Assembly: GCA_902363135.1 (NCBI GenBank)
Contig: CABIZF010000001.1
Location: forward strand, 62,001-126,000
Direction: 5' to 3'
DNA: 64,000 nt
DNA from: Lachnospiraceae bacterium
GTDB taxonomy: Bacteria > Bacillota > Clostridia > Lachnospirales > Lachnospiraceae
The notes under the pieces were generated by a model. The model ran no database searches, was not told the origin of the DNA, and saw nothing but the letters and a program-made list of their open reading frames with translations. Positions within the stretch are counted from its first letter, which is position 1. The number at the start of each line of letters is the position of its first letter. Below, piece after piece: positions 44,818 through 53,955 of the stretch. The position numbers and the translations under genes were made by a program.

Positions 44818-45795
44818 ATGAGCAGGATGCGGGAATATCTCGACCGGCATATCGCATTGCAGTATGTGCTTCGAAGACTGATTTCTCTGATTCCGATTCT
44901 GCTTGGTGTGACGATTCTGACGTATGGGCTGATGTATATTTCGCCGCAGGATCCGGTGGAGATGATGCTTCAGGGACAGGGGACAGCTCCGGATCCGGAG
45001 GTCGTAGCGGCCATGCGTCATCAGCTCGGGCTGGATCGGCCGTTTCTGGTACAGTATTTTGACTGGCTGTGGAGATTTGTACGTGGAGACATGGGAGTTT
45101 CCTACATAGACGGCGCTGCAGTATCGGGAAAGCTGCTGAAGGCACTTCCGAATACGTTAAAGCTGACGTTCTCTTCGGTAATCGTAACGATTTTGCTTTC
45201 CGTACCGCTTGGAATCCTTGCCGCAGTAAAAAAGGGGAGGGTGACGGACGCGGTCATCCGTTTTCTGAGCTTTATCGGGAACAGTCTTCCGAATTTTGTC
45301 GTATCTTTACTGCTTTTATACTTTTTTGCCTTAAAGCTTGGCTGGTTTCCGGTTTTGTCGTCCGGTTCACCGAGCAGTCTGGTGCTGCCGACGCTTGCGC
45401 TTGCGATTCCGATGACCGGAAAATACATCCGTCAGGTGCGGGCCGCAGTTCTGGAACAGCTTGGCAGACAGTATGTGGACGGTGCCGTTTCCAGAGGCCT
45501 AAAGCGCCGGAAGGTATTGTTTGGCTATGTCCTGCAGAATGCGCTGGTCACGATTATCACGCTGATGTCCATGTCAATCGGTTCCCTGCTTGGAGGAACA
45601 GCTGCAATTGAGATGCTGTTTGTCATGCCGGGAATGGGCTATATGGTAACAAACGCTGTGACCGGCAGAGATTATCCGGTCATTCAGGGCTTTGTCGTCT
45701 GGATGAGTGTGATTTATATTTTCATCAATCTGCTGACGGATCTGGCCTATTATTATCTGGATCCGCGCATCGGTGCGGGAATGGAGGTGAAGTGA
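44818..45795 (+). CDS. ABC transporter permease, NikB/DppB type
   Basis: 325 residues from the ATG after GGGAGGAAGG; the frame upstream overlaps the methyltransferase gene and is not used. Six membrane helices begin with LRRLISLIPILLGVTILTYG. The family motif after helix 1 (MYISPQDPVEMMLQGQG) and DRPFLVQYFDWLWRFVRGDM-GVSY are typical of nickel/peptide permeases. The EAA-like loop is QYVDGAVSRGLKRRKVLFGY. The stop overlaps the next start. It imports nickel complexes, peptides or opine-like ligands in relatives; the ligand here is open. Confidence 0.92.
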   Translation: MSRMREYLDRHIALQYVLRRLISLIPILLGVTILTYGLMYISPQDPVEMMLQGQGTAPDPEVVAAMRHQLGLDRPFLVQYFDWLWRFVRGDMGVSYIDGAAVSGKLLKALPNTLKLTFSSVIVTILLSVPLGILAAVKKGRVTDAVIRFLSFIGNSLPNFVVSLLLLYFFALKLGWFPVLSSGSPSSLVLPTLALAIPMTGKYIRQVRAAVLEQLGRQYVDGAVSRGLKRRKVLFGYVLQNALVTIITLMSMSIGSLLGGTAAIEMLFVMPGMGYMVTNAVTGRDYPVIQGFVVWMSVIYIFINLLTDLAYYYLDPRIGAGMEVK

Positions 45796-46616
45796 TGCGG
45801 ACATCTGTGCATGCAAAACGGAAGATGCTGGTGTATCTGATCCTCTTTCTTGCATTGTGTATCTTCAGTCTGATTGCAGATTCGCTGGCCCCACATGATG
45901 CGGAGCTGGTAAACCTGCTGGAGGCAAAAAAGGCACCCGGAGGCGAATATCTGATGGGAACGGACTGGCTGGGGCGTTGCATCTGGTCACGGATTCTTTC
46001 CGGCGCATCAAGCTCGATTTTCGCATCCCTCGTGATTGTGACGCTCTCAATGCTGGTTGGCTGTACCATCGGGCTGATCAGCGGATATATGGGTGGTATC
46101 GCAGACGAAATTATGATGCGCATTGTGGATGTGTTCCTTGCATTTCCGGGAATTGTACTTTCGATTGCGGTTGCCGGGATGCTGGGTCCGGGAATCCGAA
46201 ACGGTGTGCTTGCGCTGGCAGCGACCGGGTGGACACAGTATGCAAGACTGATCCGAAGCTATGTGCTGAGCCTTCGTGAGGAAAACTATGTGAAGGCTGC
46301 AAGGCTGAACGGTCAGAGCGAGTGGTCAATTCTGCTGCATCATATATTTCCGAATGCCATCCGTCCGGTCGTCGTGACCGGGACTCTGCACTTAAGCGGA
46401 GCGATGCTCAGCATTTCCGGCCTGAGCTTTCTCGGGCTCGGCTCTTCCTCGGCGGAATGGGGAAGCATGCTTTCAGAAGGACGCAGTCTGATGCAGCAGT
46501 GCCCGTGGGTGGTGCTGTATCCGGCATTAGCGATCTTTATGGTCACTATATTATTTAATCTTTTCGGAGACAGTGTGCGTGACGCCCTGGATCCAAAGGA
46601 AACCATGAAACTGTAA
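45795..46616 (+). CDS. ABC transporter permease, NikC/DppC type
   Basis: 273 residues; its ATG overlaps the TGA of the previous permease (TGATG). The N-terminal helix is KMLVYLILFLALCIFSLIA, followed by the family motif LMGTDWLGRCIWSRILSGA. The EAA loop is NYVKAARLNGQSEWSILLHH, then IFPNAIRPVVV. The C-terminus GDSVRDALDPKETMKL is typical of DppC/NikC. It pairs with the upstream permease. Confidence 0.92.
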   Translation: MRTSVHAKRKMLVYLILFLALCIFSLIADSLAPHDAELVNLLEAKKAPGGEYLMGTDWLGRCIWSRILSGASSSIFASLVIVTLSMLVGCTIGLISGYMGGIADEIMMRIVDVFLAFPGIVLSIAVAGMLGPGIRNGVLALAATGWTQYARLIRSYVLSLREENYVKAARLNGQSEWSILLHHIFPNAIRPVVVTGTLHLSGAMLSISGLSFLGLGSSSAEWGSMLSEGRSLMQQCPWVVLYPALAIFMVTILFNLFGDSVRDALDPKETMKL

Positions 46617-46636
46617 AAACAGGAAGGAGAACGAGC

Positions 46637-48172
46637 ATGAAGAAAATGAGAAGAATGGCGGCGCTGCTTTTGTCATGTGTGTTAATAGCGGCATGTCCGG
46701 GCATCGGAAGCCGGGCAGAAGAGGATACAAGAGGGGATTTTGTGTTTGGCGATTATGTGGGGGATGTGGATCCTGCATCCAATGCTTATTCCTGGGTGGG
46801 CATGCGTGTCGGTGTGATGGAATCCCTGTTTAAGTTGGATGACGGCATGAACGTACAGAAAAATCTGGTGGATGACTATTCCGTATCCGAGGACGGACTG
46901 GTGTGGACGCTTAAGCTGCGCGACGGCGTCCTGTTTCAGAGCGGCAATCCGATGGATGCAGAGGCTGTAAAGGCATCTCTGGAGCGCACCTGTTCCATGC
47001 AGAGCCGTGCAGACGGGGAGCTGGGCATTGCGTCCATGGAAGCGAACGGAAATGTGCTGACGATCACAACGAAGAAACCGAACCCGACTCTGCCGAACTG
47101 TCTTTGTGATCCGTATTCCGGCATTGTTGATGTAAAGAGTGTAGGGGATGACGGCGATGCAACGATCGGTACCGGTCCGTTTAAGCTTGTGGAGTATGTG
47201 GAAAATGAGCGGATGGAGCTGGATGCCTTTGATGATTACTGGGCAGGAAAGCCGGCGAGCAAGCATGTGACGATCCGTTCCATCAGCGATCTGGATGCGT
47301 CCAGTCTGGCGCTGCAGAATAAGGAGCTGGATGCCTGTTATGGCCTTTCCTACGATGCGAGAGACCTCTTTGACGGAACGCCCGGCTTTAAGATTTCACA
47401 GGCGGCAACCGGAAGAGTTTACAAGGTATATTTCAACCTGGAGCATGCATTTACAGGGGATCCAAATTTCCGTAAAGCAGTCTGCATGGCAATCGACAAG
47501 CCAAGCTATGCGCAGGTACTGGTAAATGGCGCCGGAACACCGGCAAAATCCAGTTTCCCGGCGACCACAGCCGTTGCGGAGGCAACCGATGTATCCTCCG
47601 TACCGGAGTTTGATATGGACGGGGCAAAGGCGCTTCTGGAAGAGAGCGGTTATGTGGATACGGATGGTGACGGAATTCTGGAAAAGGATGGAGAGAAGGT
47701 ATCGCTTCAGATCATTACCTACGGCCGAACCGGACTGCCGCAGACGGGCCAGGCTCTGCAGTCCGCACTGCAGCAGCTCGGAATCGAGGCAAGCTTTGAG
47801 CAGCTGGAGAGCACCGAAGACCGTGGCCATGCAGGTACGTATGATCTGAGTGTGTACGCGGAGGTGACGCTTCCGACCGGAGATCCCTATTCTTACCTGA
47901 TGAACAATTTCAGTACAGACGGAACACAGAACTTTGGAAAGTATTCCAATGCAGAGGTCGATGCGCTTCTGGAACAGCTTGCGTCGGAGTTTGATACCGA
48001 TAAGAGAAATGAGCTGGCAGCACAGATTGACGGAACCGTTCTGGCGGATAATTCCATCTGCAATGTGTTCCATCTGAACATGTATATGGCGATGAAGGAT
48101 ACCGTAGAGGGGCTGAATCAGTCGCCGGTGGATTATTATCATATTAACTGGCAGACCTGTGTGACAGAATAG
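46637..48172 (+). CDS. nickel/peptide-type solute-binding lipoprotein (family 5)
   Basis: 511 residues. The signal peptide carries a lipobox LIAAC with the lipidated Cys20. The mature protein has the family-5 pattern: DGLVWTLKLRDGVLFQSGNP, MDAEAVKASLERT and GPFKLVEYVENERM. Later NFRKAVCMAIDKPSYAQVLV and LLEESGYVDTDGDGILEKDG occur. The C-terminal DYYHINWQTCVTE contains a cysteine. It resembles NikA/DppA/CntA-like receptors for nickel chelates, dipeptides or metallophores. A precise ligand cannot be read from sequence. It sits between permease and ATPase genes of one operon. Confidence 0.92.
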   Translation: MKKMRRMAALLLSCVLIAACPGIGSRAEEDTRGDFVFGDYVGDVDPASNAYSWVGMRVGVMESLFKLDDGMNVQKNLVDDYSVSEDGLVWTLKLRDGVLFQSGNPMDAEAVKASLERTCSMQSRADGELGIASMEANGNVLTITTKKPNPTLPNCLCDPYSGIVDVKSVGDDGDATIGTGPFKLVEYVENERMELDAFDDYWAGKPASKHVTIRSISDLDASSLALQNKELDACYGLSYDARDLFDGTPGFKISQAATGRVYKVYFNLEHAFTGDPNFRKAVCMAIDKPSYAQVLVNGAGTPAKSSFPATTAVAEATDVSSVPEFDMDGAKALLEESGYVDTDGDGILEKDGEKVSLQIITYGRTGLPQTGQALQSALQQLGIEASFEQLESTEDRGHAGTYDLSVYAEVTLPTGDPYSYLMNNFSTDGTQNFGKYSNAEVDALLEQLASEFDTDKRNELAAQIDGTVLADNSICNVFHLNMYMAMKDTVEGLNQSPVDYYHINWQTCVTE

Positions 48173-48192
48173 AAAAAGAAAAGAGGAGTGCT

Positions 48193-49776
48193 GTGGAAAA
48201 GGAAGCGTTACTGGAAGTCCGGTCTTTGAGTGTTCGTTATCCCGGCAATAAAAAAGAAGTACTGCATCGGGTGGATCTGACGCTTGCGCCAGGTACGATT
48301 ACGTGCGTGATCGGTGAGAGCGGAAGCGGTAAGAGCACGCTGCTGCAGGCAGTCCTGCAGCTGCCCGGCAAGGTGGAGATCACCGGCGGAGACATATCTT
48401 TTCGCGGGCAGAGGCTGCAGACAATGCCGGAAGCAAAGCGGCGCGCCATCCGCGGCAGCGGCATGGGCGTTGTATTTCAGGAGCCGGGTGCGTCATTGAA
48501 TCCGATCCGTAAAATCGGACGGCAGTTTTACGATGCACTGCATGCACACGACAGAAGTATCACCAGGGCAGAGACGCAAAAAAGGGCGTCTGCGATTCTG
48601 AAAAGCATGCAGTTTGATGATCCGGAGCGTATTCTGGACTGCTGTCCGCTTCAGCTCTCCGGAGGGATGAACCAGCGGGTGGCGATTGCGCTGGCGATGG
48701 TGCTGAATCCGGCGCTTTTGCTGGCAGATGAGCCGACCAGTGCGCTGGATGTAACGGTGCAGCTGCAGATTGTAGAGGAGCTGCTGCAGATCCGTAAGCA
48801 GTATGGGACTTCGATTCTGCTGATCACCCACAATATGGGGGTCGCGGCGAAGCTGGCCGATCAGATCGCGGTCATGTATGAAGGTAGGATTGTGGAATAT
48901 GGCACGAGGGAACAGGTGCTGTATCATCCGACTCATTCCTACACAAAGGCTTTGCTGAGGGCTGTACCGAAGCTGGAGCATCGAGAAGCGCAGGCGCCTG
49001 CTGAAGAGAACGGGGCGCCGGTTCTTGAAGTGAAACATGTGGATAAGACCTTCCGGGAGCTGGGAGGCAGGCGCTTTAAGGCGCTGGAGGATCTGTCATT
49101 GACGGTACTGGAGGGAGAATGTGTCGGGATCGTCGGTGAAAGCGGATGCGGCAAATCAACGCTGGCGCGTATTATCACACGGCTGATTATTCCGGACCAT
49201 GGCTCCGTGAAGTTCTGCGGGATGGAGCTCTCATCCCAAAAGCAGCGGAAGCTGCAAAAGACATACCGGGATATGAAAATGATTTTTCAGGAACCGCGTT
49301 CCTCCTTTGATCCGCGACTGACGCTTGGAAGGAGCATGCGGGATGCATTAAAGTCGGTGATGCCGGATAAAAAAGAGCAGGAGAGGGAAATCGGGCATTT
49401 GCTTGAGCTAGTCGGACTGGATGGCAGCTATGCCGGAATGTATCCGTGGCAGGTCAGCGGCGGAGAATGCCAGCGGGCGGCGATCGCACGGGCGATCGCA
49501 CAGAATCCGCGTTTCCTTATTTGTGATGAGGCCACCTCGGCGCTGGATGTGTCCGTACAGGCGCAGATCATGGAACTGCTGACCCGGATCCGCAAGGAAA
49601 AAAAGCTGTCGATCCTGTTTATCTCCCATGACCTTGCGCTGATCAGCAGCTTTTGTGACAGAACCTATGTCCTGAACCACGGAAGAGTCGTAGAAGCAGG
49701 AGAGACGGCACAGATTATTCATGCACCAAAAGAACCATATACAAAGAGACTGATCGAATCATTGCTGACGGTATAG
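48193..49776 (+). CDS. fused double ABC ATPase (NikD-NikE / DppD-DppF type)
   Basis: 527 residues from a GTG after GAGGAG. There are two complete ATPase domains in one chain. Domain 1 has GESGSGKST, LSGGMNQR and LLLADEPTSALD and ends with the peptide-transporter extension HPTHSYTKALLRAVPKLEH. Domain 2 has GESGCGKST, VSGGECQR and FLICDEATSALD and ends with APKEPYTKRLIESLLTV. In most operons these are two proteins; fusions exist in several lineages. It energises the importer formed by the two upstream permeases. Confidence 0.94.
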   Translation: MEKEALLEVRSLSVRYPGNKKEVLHRVDLTLAPGTITCVIGESGSGKSTLLQAVLQLPGKVEITGGDISFRGQRLQTMPEAKRRAIRGSGMGVVFQEPGASLNPIRKIGRQFYDALHAHDRSITRAETQKRASAILKSMQFDDPERILDCCPLQLSGGMNQRVAIALAMVLNPALLLADEPTSALDVTVQLQIVEELLQIRKQYGTSILLITHNMGVAAKLADQIAVMYEGRIVEYGTREQVLYHPTHSYTKALLRAVPKLEHREAQAPAEENGAPVLEVKHVDKTFRELGGRRFKALEDLSLTVLEGECVGIVGESGCGKSTLARIITRLIIPDHGSVKFCGMELSSQKQRKLQKTYRDMKMIFQEPRSSFDPRLTLGRSMRDALKSVMPDKKEQEREIGHLLELVGLDGSYAGMYPWQVSGGECQRAAIARAIAQNPRFLICDEATSALDVSVQAQIMELLTRIRKEKKLSILFISHDLALISSFCDRTYVLNHGRVVEAGETAQIIHAPKEPYTKRLIESLLTV

Positions 49777-49799
49777 AAGACAGAAGGAGACAAAGATAA

Positions 49800-50561
49800 A
49801 TGCTGACACAGGAACAGATCAATGAGGATTGGAGTGTACGCTCCGACAATTATAATCGCTATGTAGAAGAGGAATTTGCCACAGAGCGTCCGGCAAAGTG
49901 GCTGGAGCGGATTGAGAAATATGCACCGGAGGGGCATCCGTTAAAGATTCTCGATGCCGGCTGCGGACCGGGATTCTTTTCCGTACTGCTCTCTAAGGCG
50001 GGGCATAAGGTGACCGGGATCGACGGGTCGGAGGGAATGCTGGAGCATGCAAGAGAAAATGCCCGTCATTTTGGCGTGACACCGGAGCTGATGCAGGGAG
50101 ATTTCGGGGCACTGCCCTTTGCAGACAACACCTTTGACCTTGTCATAAGCCGGAATGTGACGCACATTATCCGGGATCATCTTAAGGTGTACGGAGAGTG
50201 GCTCCGCGTTTTAAGGCCGGAAGGCGTGCTTTTGATTTTTGATGCAAACTGGCATCTGCCGTATCAGCCGGGCAGCGTCCGGGAAGAGGCAATCCGAAGA
50301 GAACGGCTCGGGCTGGAAAAGTATCACCGCGGCTATACGCATGACGGTTCGTATGAATACATTGACAGTGCGCTGAATCCGGAAAACTATGCGGTATTCG
50401 GAATGGCACAGAGACCGGATTTTGATGCCGGTGTGCTCGCACAGCTTCCGTGTAAGGACGTATCGTTTGAGCGGGATGTCACAGAGGAGCTGTGGAGTGA
50501 GCGGGAGAAGCTGTTTTATGGAGCGACGCCGCTGTATATGCTTCGCGCAGTAAAGCGATAG
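49800..50561 (+). CDS. class I SAM-dependent methyltransferase, paralogue 2
   Basis: 253 residues; ATG after AGAAGGAGAC. Motif I is ILDAGCGPGFFS, the strand-2 acid is in VTGIDGSEGM, and SRNVTHII and LLIFDANWH match the paralogue-specific motifs of the other two methyltransferases here. The N-terminus INEDWSVRSDNYNRYV resembles INEYWSKRSDEF of paralogue 3. It is the last gene of the LysR/Nik-type operon, 23 bp after the ATPase gene and just before a terminator. It probably modifies the imported ligand or a precursor (inference). Confidence 0.88.
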   Translation: MLTQEQINEDWSVRSDNYNRYVEEEFATERPAKWLERIEKYAPEGHPLKILDAGCGPGFFSVLLSKAGHKVTGIDGSEGMLEHARENARHFGVTPELMQGDFGALPFADNTFDLVISRNVTHIIRDHLKVYGEWLRVLRPEGVLLIFDANWHLPYQPGSVREEAIRRERLGLEKYHRGYTHDGSYEYIDSALNPENYAVFGMAQRPDFDAGVLAQLPCKDVSFERDVTEELWSEREKLFYGATPLYMLRAVKR

Positions 50562-50565
50562 AGAG

Positions 50566-50590
50566 AAGCTGCCGTTTTGGCGGCTTTTTT
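50566..50590 (+). terminator. terminator of the methyltransferase/Nik-type operon
   Basis: AAGCTGCC (50566-50573) pairs with GGCGGCTT (50579-50586) around GTTTT and runs into TTTTTT. Confidence 0.8.
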
Positions 50591-50642
50591 CTTTTATTCA
50601 CCATTCCCAAAAGAGTCAAATATATGAAAATATAGAATAAGT

Positions 50643-50690
50643 CAATATCCCCCTACAGGGCTTATATTGCCGGTTGGTCTCTGTTATAGT
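50643..50690 (+). promoter_or_regulatory. promoter B of the decayed transporter operon, shared 23-bp motif
   Basis: ATATCCCCCTACAGGGC begins the motif (50645-50667), whose last six bases TTATAT take the -35 position. TATAGT (50685-50690) lies 17 bp downstream. CAATAT (50643-50648) and ATATTG (50664-50669) form outer inverted arms. 17 of 23 positions match promoter C, and similarity to C continues past the motif (CCGGTT). The genes it once served are now remnants. Confidence 0.7.
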
Positions 50691-50694
50691 TGGG

Positions 50695-50997
50695 AAAGTG
50701 ACTGACCGCAGCTGCAAAAATCCGGGATACGGAAGCGGAGATTATACGAGAATCAATCCGGCGATGGATGAGCACGGAGAGATCAATATCCTGATTTTTA
50801 ACGGACTGACCAGCCATGACGGTGACAATCAGGTCGTACCGGGACTGGCAAAGGATCCGGCATTTGCATTCATCTGCTACATTGATGCGAATTATGTAGC
50901 GAAGGCTTCCATTCAGGGCATTGCACCGGATACCATTATGGGACATCACGGAGTCGGCATTTTCTGGAATGTGGCAGATTGGACGATCGAAGAATAG
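50695..50997 (+). pseudogene. remnant of a nickel/peptide-type solute-binding protein
   Basis: The frame reads GYGSGDYTRINPAMDEHGEI, ILIFNGLTSHDGDNQVVPGL and AKD, typical of the start of a mature NikA/DppA-like protein. It then jumps to AFICYIDANYVAKASIQGIA and HHGVGIFWNVADWTIEE, typical of the C-terminus. The signal peptide and about 400 central residues are missing, so the gene has suffered large deletions. The remaining frame of about 100 residues is open. The ends resemble the receptor family but not closely the intact receptor at 46637. Confidence 0.75.
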
Positions 50998-51179
50998 ATA
51001 ATAATTTCAAATTAGTATAATACATTTGCCATAGACACAGCCCGGACGGATTTGATCTGTCCGGGCTATGTGCGTTTAATTGAGCGTATATGTGTTTCTG
51101 GAAAAATCTGTGCGGTAACTATAGGGTCGGCCTTATGGCAGGTCCTGTCGGGTAATAGGACTGCCAGATTTATCATTAT

Positions 51180-51310
51180 AGAACGAAAAGAGAGTTCGGA
51201 GGGCAGAATGTTAGCTTTTCTTTGCAAAAAGGCGAAGTGCTGGCGCTTGTGGGAGAATCCGGCTGCGGAAAAAGTGTCCTGTGCAAGACCATTATCGAAT
51301 GGCGCGTAAA
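51180..51310 (+). pseudogene. remnant of an ABC ATPase (NikD/DppD type)
   Basis: In one frame NVSFSLQKGEVLALVGESGC continues with GKSVLCKTII, a strand-1 to Walker A segment of a peptide/nickel ATPase. It breaks off at about 51308, at the left end of the IS605-type element. Neither the start nor the rest of the protein is present. Confidence 0.75.
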
Positions 51311-51381
51311 ACCGCGGCCAATCAGACTGCATACAAATAAGACTTATGCAGGCTGTTGTCCGTCGGATATAAGCGCCGGTT

Positions 51382-51837
51382 TTATTTTTTCTTGTATCTA
51401 CCTGTTTTCTCATATTTTCGTTTGTGGTCGTCTGTTCTTTGTGATTCAACATATTCTTTAATTTTTTCCATTGTCGCTCCGCCTGTTGTTGCAACAAAAT
51501 AAGAGGGGCTCCACACAGACACTTCTCCAAACAGATATTTTTTAATATGTTCATTAAATTCCGGAATTAAGCGCACCTTCTTTGATGTCTGTGTCTTTAA
51601 TACCCGAATCATATCGGACGGACTTTCTTGCGGCGGTATGGATATAAGCAAATGAAGGTGGTCTGCATCGGATTCCCCGGATATCAGTTCTCCTCCATGT
51701 TGCCTGCATAGTTCCGCTGACAGCTTCTTCATATAGTCCCCTATCTCATCTGAAATTACAGGTTTTCTGTATTTCGTGACAAATACCATGTGATATGTCA
51801 TTGAATATACGGAATGGGCTTTTCTCTTGTATTCCAT
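51382..51837 (-). CDS. tnpA: IS200/IS605 Y1 transposase TnpA
   Basis: 151 residues, full length for the family. The HUH motif is HLHLLISIPP; the catalytic tyrosine region is ATMEKIKEYVESQ. SMTYHMVFVTKYRKPVI opens the protein as usual. It cuts and joins single-stranded DNA at the hairpin ends of the element. It is divergent from tnpB, with their starts about 117 bp apart. Confidence 0.95.
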   Translation of the reverse strand: MEYKRKAHSVYSMTYHMVFVTKYRKPVISDEIGDYMKKLSAELCRQHGGELISGESDADHLHLLISIPPQESPSDMIRVLKTQTSKKVRLIPEFNEHIKKYLFGEVSVWSPSYFVATTGGATMEKIKEYVESQRTDDHKRKYEKTGRYKKK

Positions 51838-51954
51838 CTTTGCACCTCCAGAGTCTGAATTTAAGTCAACTTTACTTTGTATATAGAATATGATATAATA
51901 AAGGAATATTCAATGACTAAATTAAATTTAAGTCAATAGGAAGGAGGAGGCTTT

Positions 51955-53628
51955 ATGCGTACATACGAAATGATAATCAACCATACAAAAAATAAAAAAT
52001 ATGCTGCGTTATGCCAGTATTTCCAGGCAAATACCGCAGACTCAAAACGTATGTATAATACTGCCAATTTCTATATCCGTAATACAATGACAGGCTTAAA
52101 GAAATCTCCAGAAAAACGCACGCACTCTGAGATTGAAGTCCTGCACTATGTTTTTACAAGTATCCAGCAACACAACGACACAAAAATAAAAGAGCTTAAG
52201 GCCTTGAAGCTTCGTAATGTTGGTGGGCTGCATTGTGAAAGAATCATGCGGGATGTCCTCTTCAAGAAACTAATTCCGTATCCTACAAAGGAAAAATGGT
52301 TTTTATCTTATGAAACGCTCGACACGATTTTTAAACTGACTGAAAATCCTGTATATAGACGAATGAACAGCCATGTCAACCAAAACGCGATTCGTAAGGT
52401 GATTGCTGCGTGGACTGGATATTTTAAGAGTTTGAAGCAATACGATAAGACTCCGTCTGCTTTTACTGGAAAGCCGCATATCCCTGGATATAAAAAAGAG
52501 GCTGCATATACAGCATGGTTCTCAAATCAGGTGGCAAAGTTCAAGGAAGAAGGCGGAAAATACTACATCTCTTTTGTTAATATGAAAGAAAAACTCTGTA
52601 TCGGGAATACAGCAATATATGAAGGCTTGAAATATATGAAGACAGAGATTAAGCCAATATATGGGCAGTACCGTATCCTTATCACATTTGACGATAAGAT
52701 AAAAGAAATAGAGGCGCCGGAGCATCCTTCAAGAATCCTTGGGCTTGACCCGGGCGTCGGGAACTTTCTTGGGGTGGCGAACAATTTCGGCGGCGTTCCA
52801 TTTGTCATACGTGGCGGGGCATTAAAATCAGAGAACCGTTATTTTAATAAGAAACGGGCGAAACTGATGTCTAAGCTAACGAAAGGCAGTGACAGCCAGC
52901 ATTCCGCCAAATATAGCAGGCAATTGAATGCAATAAGCCGTCGCCGTGAATCTTTCCTCAAAGACTACTTCTATAAATGTGCCTGGTATGTATGCAGATA
53001 CGCCCTGTCAGCTGGCGTTGAAGTTATCGTTATGGGACATAATAAAGGCCAGAAACAGGAAATTTCATTGAATTCCGTAAATAACCAGAACTTCGTTTCC
53101 ATACCATACTATAAATTCATCCAAGTTCTGAAGTGCGTAGCAGCAAAATGCGGCATTGCTGTCGTGATAAGGGAGGAAAGCTATACTTCACAGGCAAACC
53201 TTCTTGACATGGACAGCATACCGACATATAAAGAAGGCCAGAATATAGAATATACGTTTTCTGGCAAACGCGTACACCGAGGCCTCTATCAATCCGCGAC
53301 AGGAATCCTAATGAACGCAGACATCAATGGTGCTGGGAATATCATCCGTAAAGAATACCCGGACGCTTTTCAGAATATAAAAGATTTTTCATATCTGCAC
53401 GCTACAACATTGTCCATTGGATACAAAGACCTGTACCGAAATGCAAAATCAGTGTCAGCAAGGCCGAAGAAATACAAATATCACAAGTCTGGGAAGTATA
53501 CGGTCATTCGAAATAGTGCCCGTAGTGCTGTAAGAAGTGAGTATCGCAAGCTTTGGGGGACATGTGGACTTGTATGCCTTCAGAATAAGGATGAGCAAAA
53601 TAAAACAGAGAATAACAAAGCTGCGTAA
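51955..53628 (+). CDS. tnpB: TnpB RNA-guided nuclease of the IS605-type element
   Basis: 557 residues; ATG after GGAAGGAGGAGG. The split RuvC domain is visible: first Asp in ILGLDPGVGNFLGVANN, Glu in VVIREESYTSQANLL and last Asp in MNADINGAGNII. The CxxC zinc ribbon normally found before the last Asp is absent; SGKRVHRGLYQS stands there. The protein is also longer than canonical TnpB (about 400), with an extended N-terminal half and a basic C-terminal tail. Such zinc-less variants are known among IS605 elements. A guide RNA would be expected from the 3' end of the gene and the right end. Confidence 0.92.
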   Translation: MRTYEMIINHTKNKKYAALCQYFQANTADSKRMYNTANFYIRNTMTGLKKSPEKRTHSEIEVLHYVFTSIQQHNDTKIKELKALKLRNVGGLHCERIMRDVLFKKLIPYPTKEKWFLSYETLDTIFKLTENPVYRRMNSHVNQNAIRKVIAAWTGYFKSLKQYDKTPSAFTGKPHIPGYKKEAAYTAWFSNQVAKFKEEGGKYYISFVNMKEKLCIGNTAIYEGLKYMKTEIKPIYGQYRILITFDDKIKEIEAPEHPSRILGLDPGVGNFLGVANNFGGVPFVIRGGALKSENRYFNKKRAKLMSKLTKGSDSQHSAKYSRQLNAISRRRESFLKDYFYKCAWYVCRYALSAGVEVIVMGHNKGQKQEISLNSVNNQNFVSIPYYKFIQVLKCVAAKCGIAVVIREESYTSQANLLDMDSIPTYKEGQNIEYTFSGKRVHRGLYQSATGILMNADINGAGNIIRKEYPDAFQNIKDFSYLHATTLSIGYKDLYRNAKSVSARPKKYKYHKSGKYTVIRNSARSAVRSEYRKLWGTCGLVCLQNKDEQNKTENNKAA

Positions 53629-53745
53629 GCATTTTTAAGTAATCCCCGTAACAGGGGATAGAGGGATAGTGTTAGTCCTGCGAGGTGGAATTTGGCCTCG
53701 CGAAGAAGCCGCGGTCAACTCGTCAGAGTTGCCCGTCGGTCAATC
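53480..53745 (+). ncRNA. expected position of the TnpB guide RNA (omega/reRNA)
   Basis: In IS605 elements the guide RNA overlaps the tnpB 3' end and the right end. Here the non-coding stretch 53629-53745 contains the hairpins CCCC-GTAACA-GGGG, GCGAGG...CCTCGC and CAACTC/GAGTTG. The guide would be read from the flanking permease remnant (from about 53743). This is placed by analogy; no direct signal defines its ends. Confidence 0.4.
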
Positions 53746-53955
53746 ACTGAAACCGTATTTTCATATCCGGGTATCGGAACACTTTCCTATGAGAGTGTAA
53801 GATATAAGGATTACAACCAGCTCATGGTGCTTTGTATTCTATCCGGTATCATTGTAATTCTCTGCAATATGCTGGCGCAGGCCATGAATGAACAGATCGA
53901 TCCGCGTATCCGGGCAAAGCAGATGACAGAAGAGTCGGAGGTGGTAAGACGATGA
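53743..53955 (+). pseudogene. C-terminal remnant of a NikB/DppB-type permease
   Basis: The frame reads SITETVFSYPGIGTLSYESV, RYKDYNQLMVLCILSGIIVI and MNEQIDPRIRAKQ, the last 70 residues of a DppB-like permease. The first 240 residues are lost, replaced by the IS element. Its stop overlaps the start of the next remnant (GATGA), preserving the ancestral operon arrangement. Confidence 0.8.

Larger units (their letters stand above)
51310..53745 (+). mobile_element. IS200/IS605-type element with tnpA and tnpB
   Basis: A divergently arranged tnpA (minus) and tnpB (plus) lie between subterminal hairpins. The left end contains CTGCATACAAATAAGACTTATGCAG-like arms (CTGCATA and TATGCAG); the right end has CAACTC/GAGTTG (53716-53731). 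Both ends carry CCGCGG followed by CCAA or TCAA. The element has no long terminal inverted repeats, as expected for this family. Boundaries are estimates. It lies between a broken ATPase remnant and a broken permease remnant. Confidence 0.8.

Noticed and set aside
51068..51170. Possible gene or RNA between the receptor and ATPase remnants
   Set aside because: Two small hairpins are present (AGCCCGGAC/GTCCGGGCT just before, and GGCAG...CTGCC near 51136-51164) but there is no promoter or coding frame; the region is best seen as decayed operon DNA.
51382..53745. IS605 TnpA as the mobiliser of the R1 hairpins (REP/RAYT-like relationship)
   Set aside because: The subterminal hairpins of the IS element (CAACTC/GAGTTG) show no similarity to the R1 arms, so a link cannot be supported from this window.
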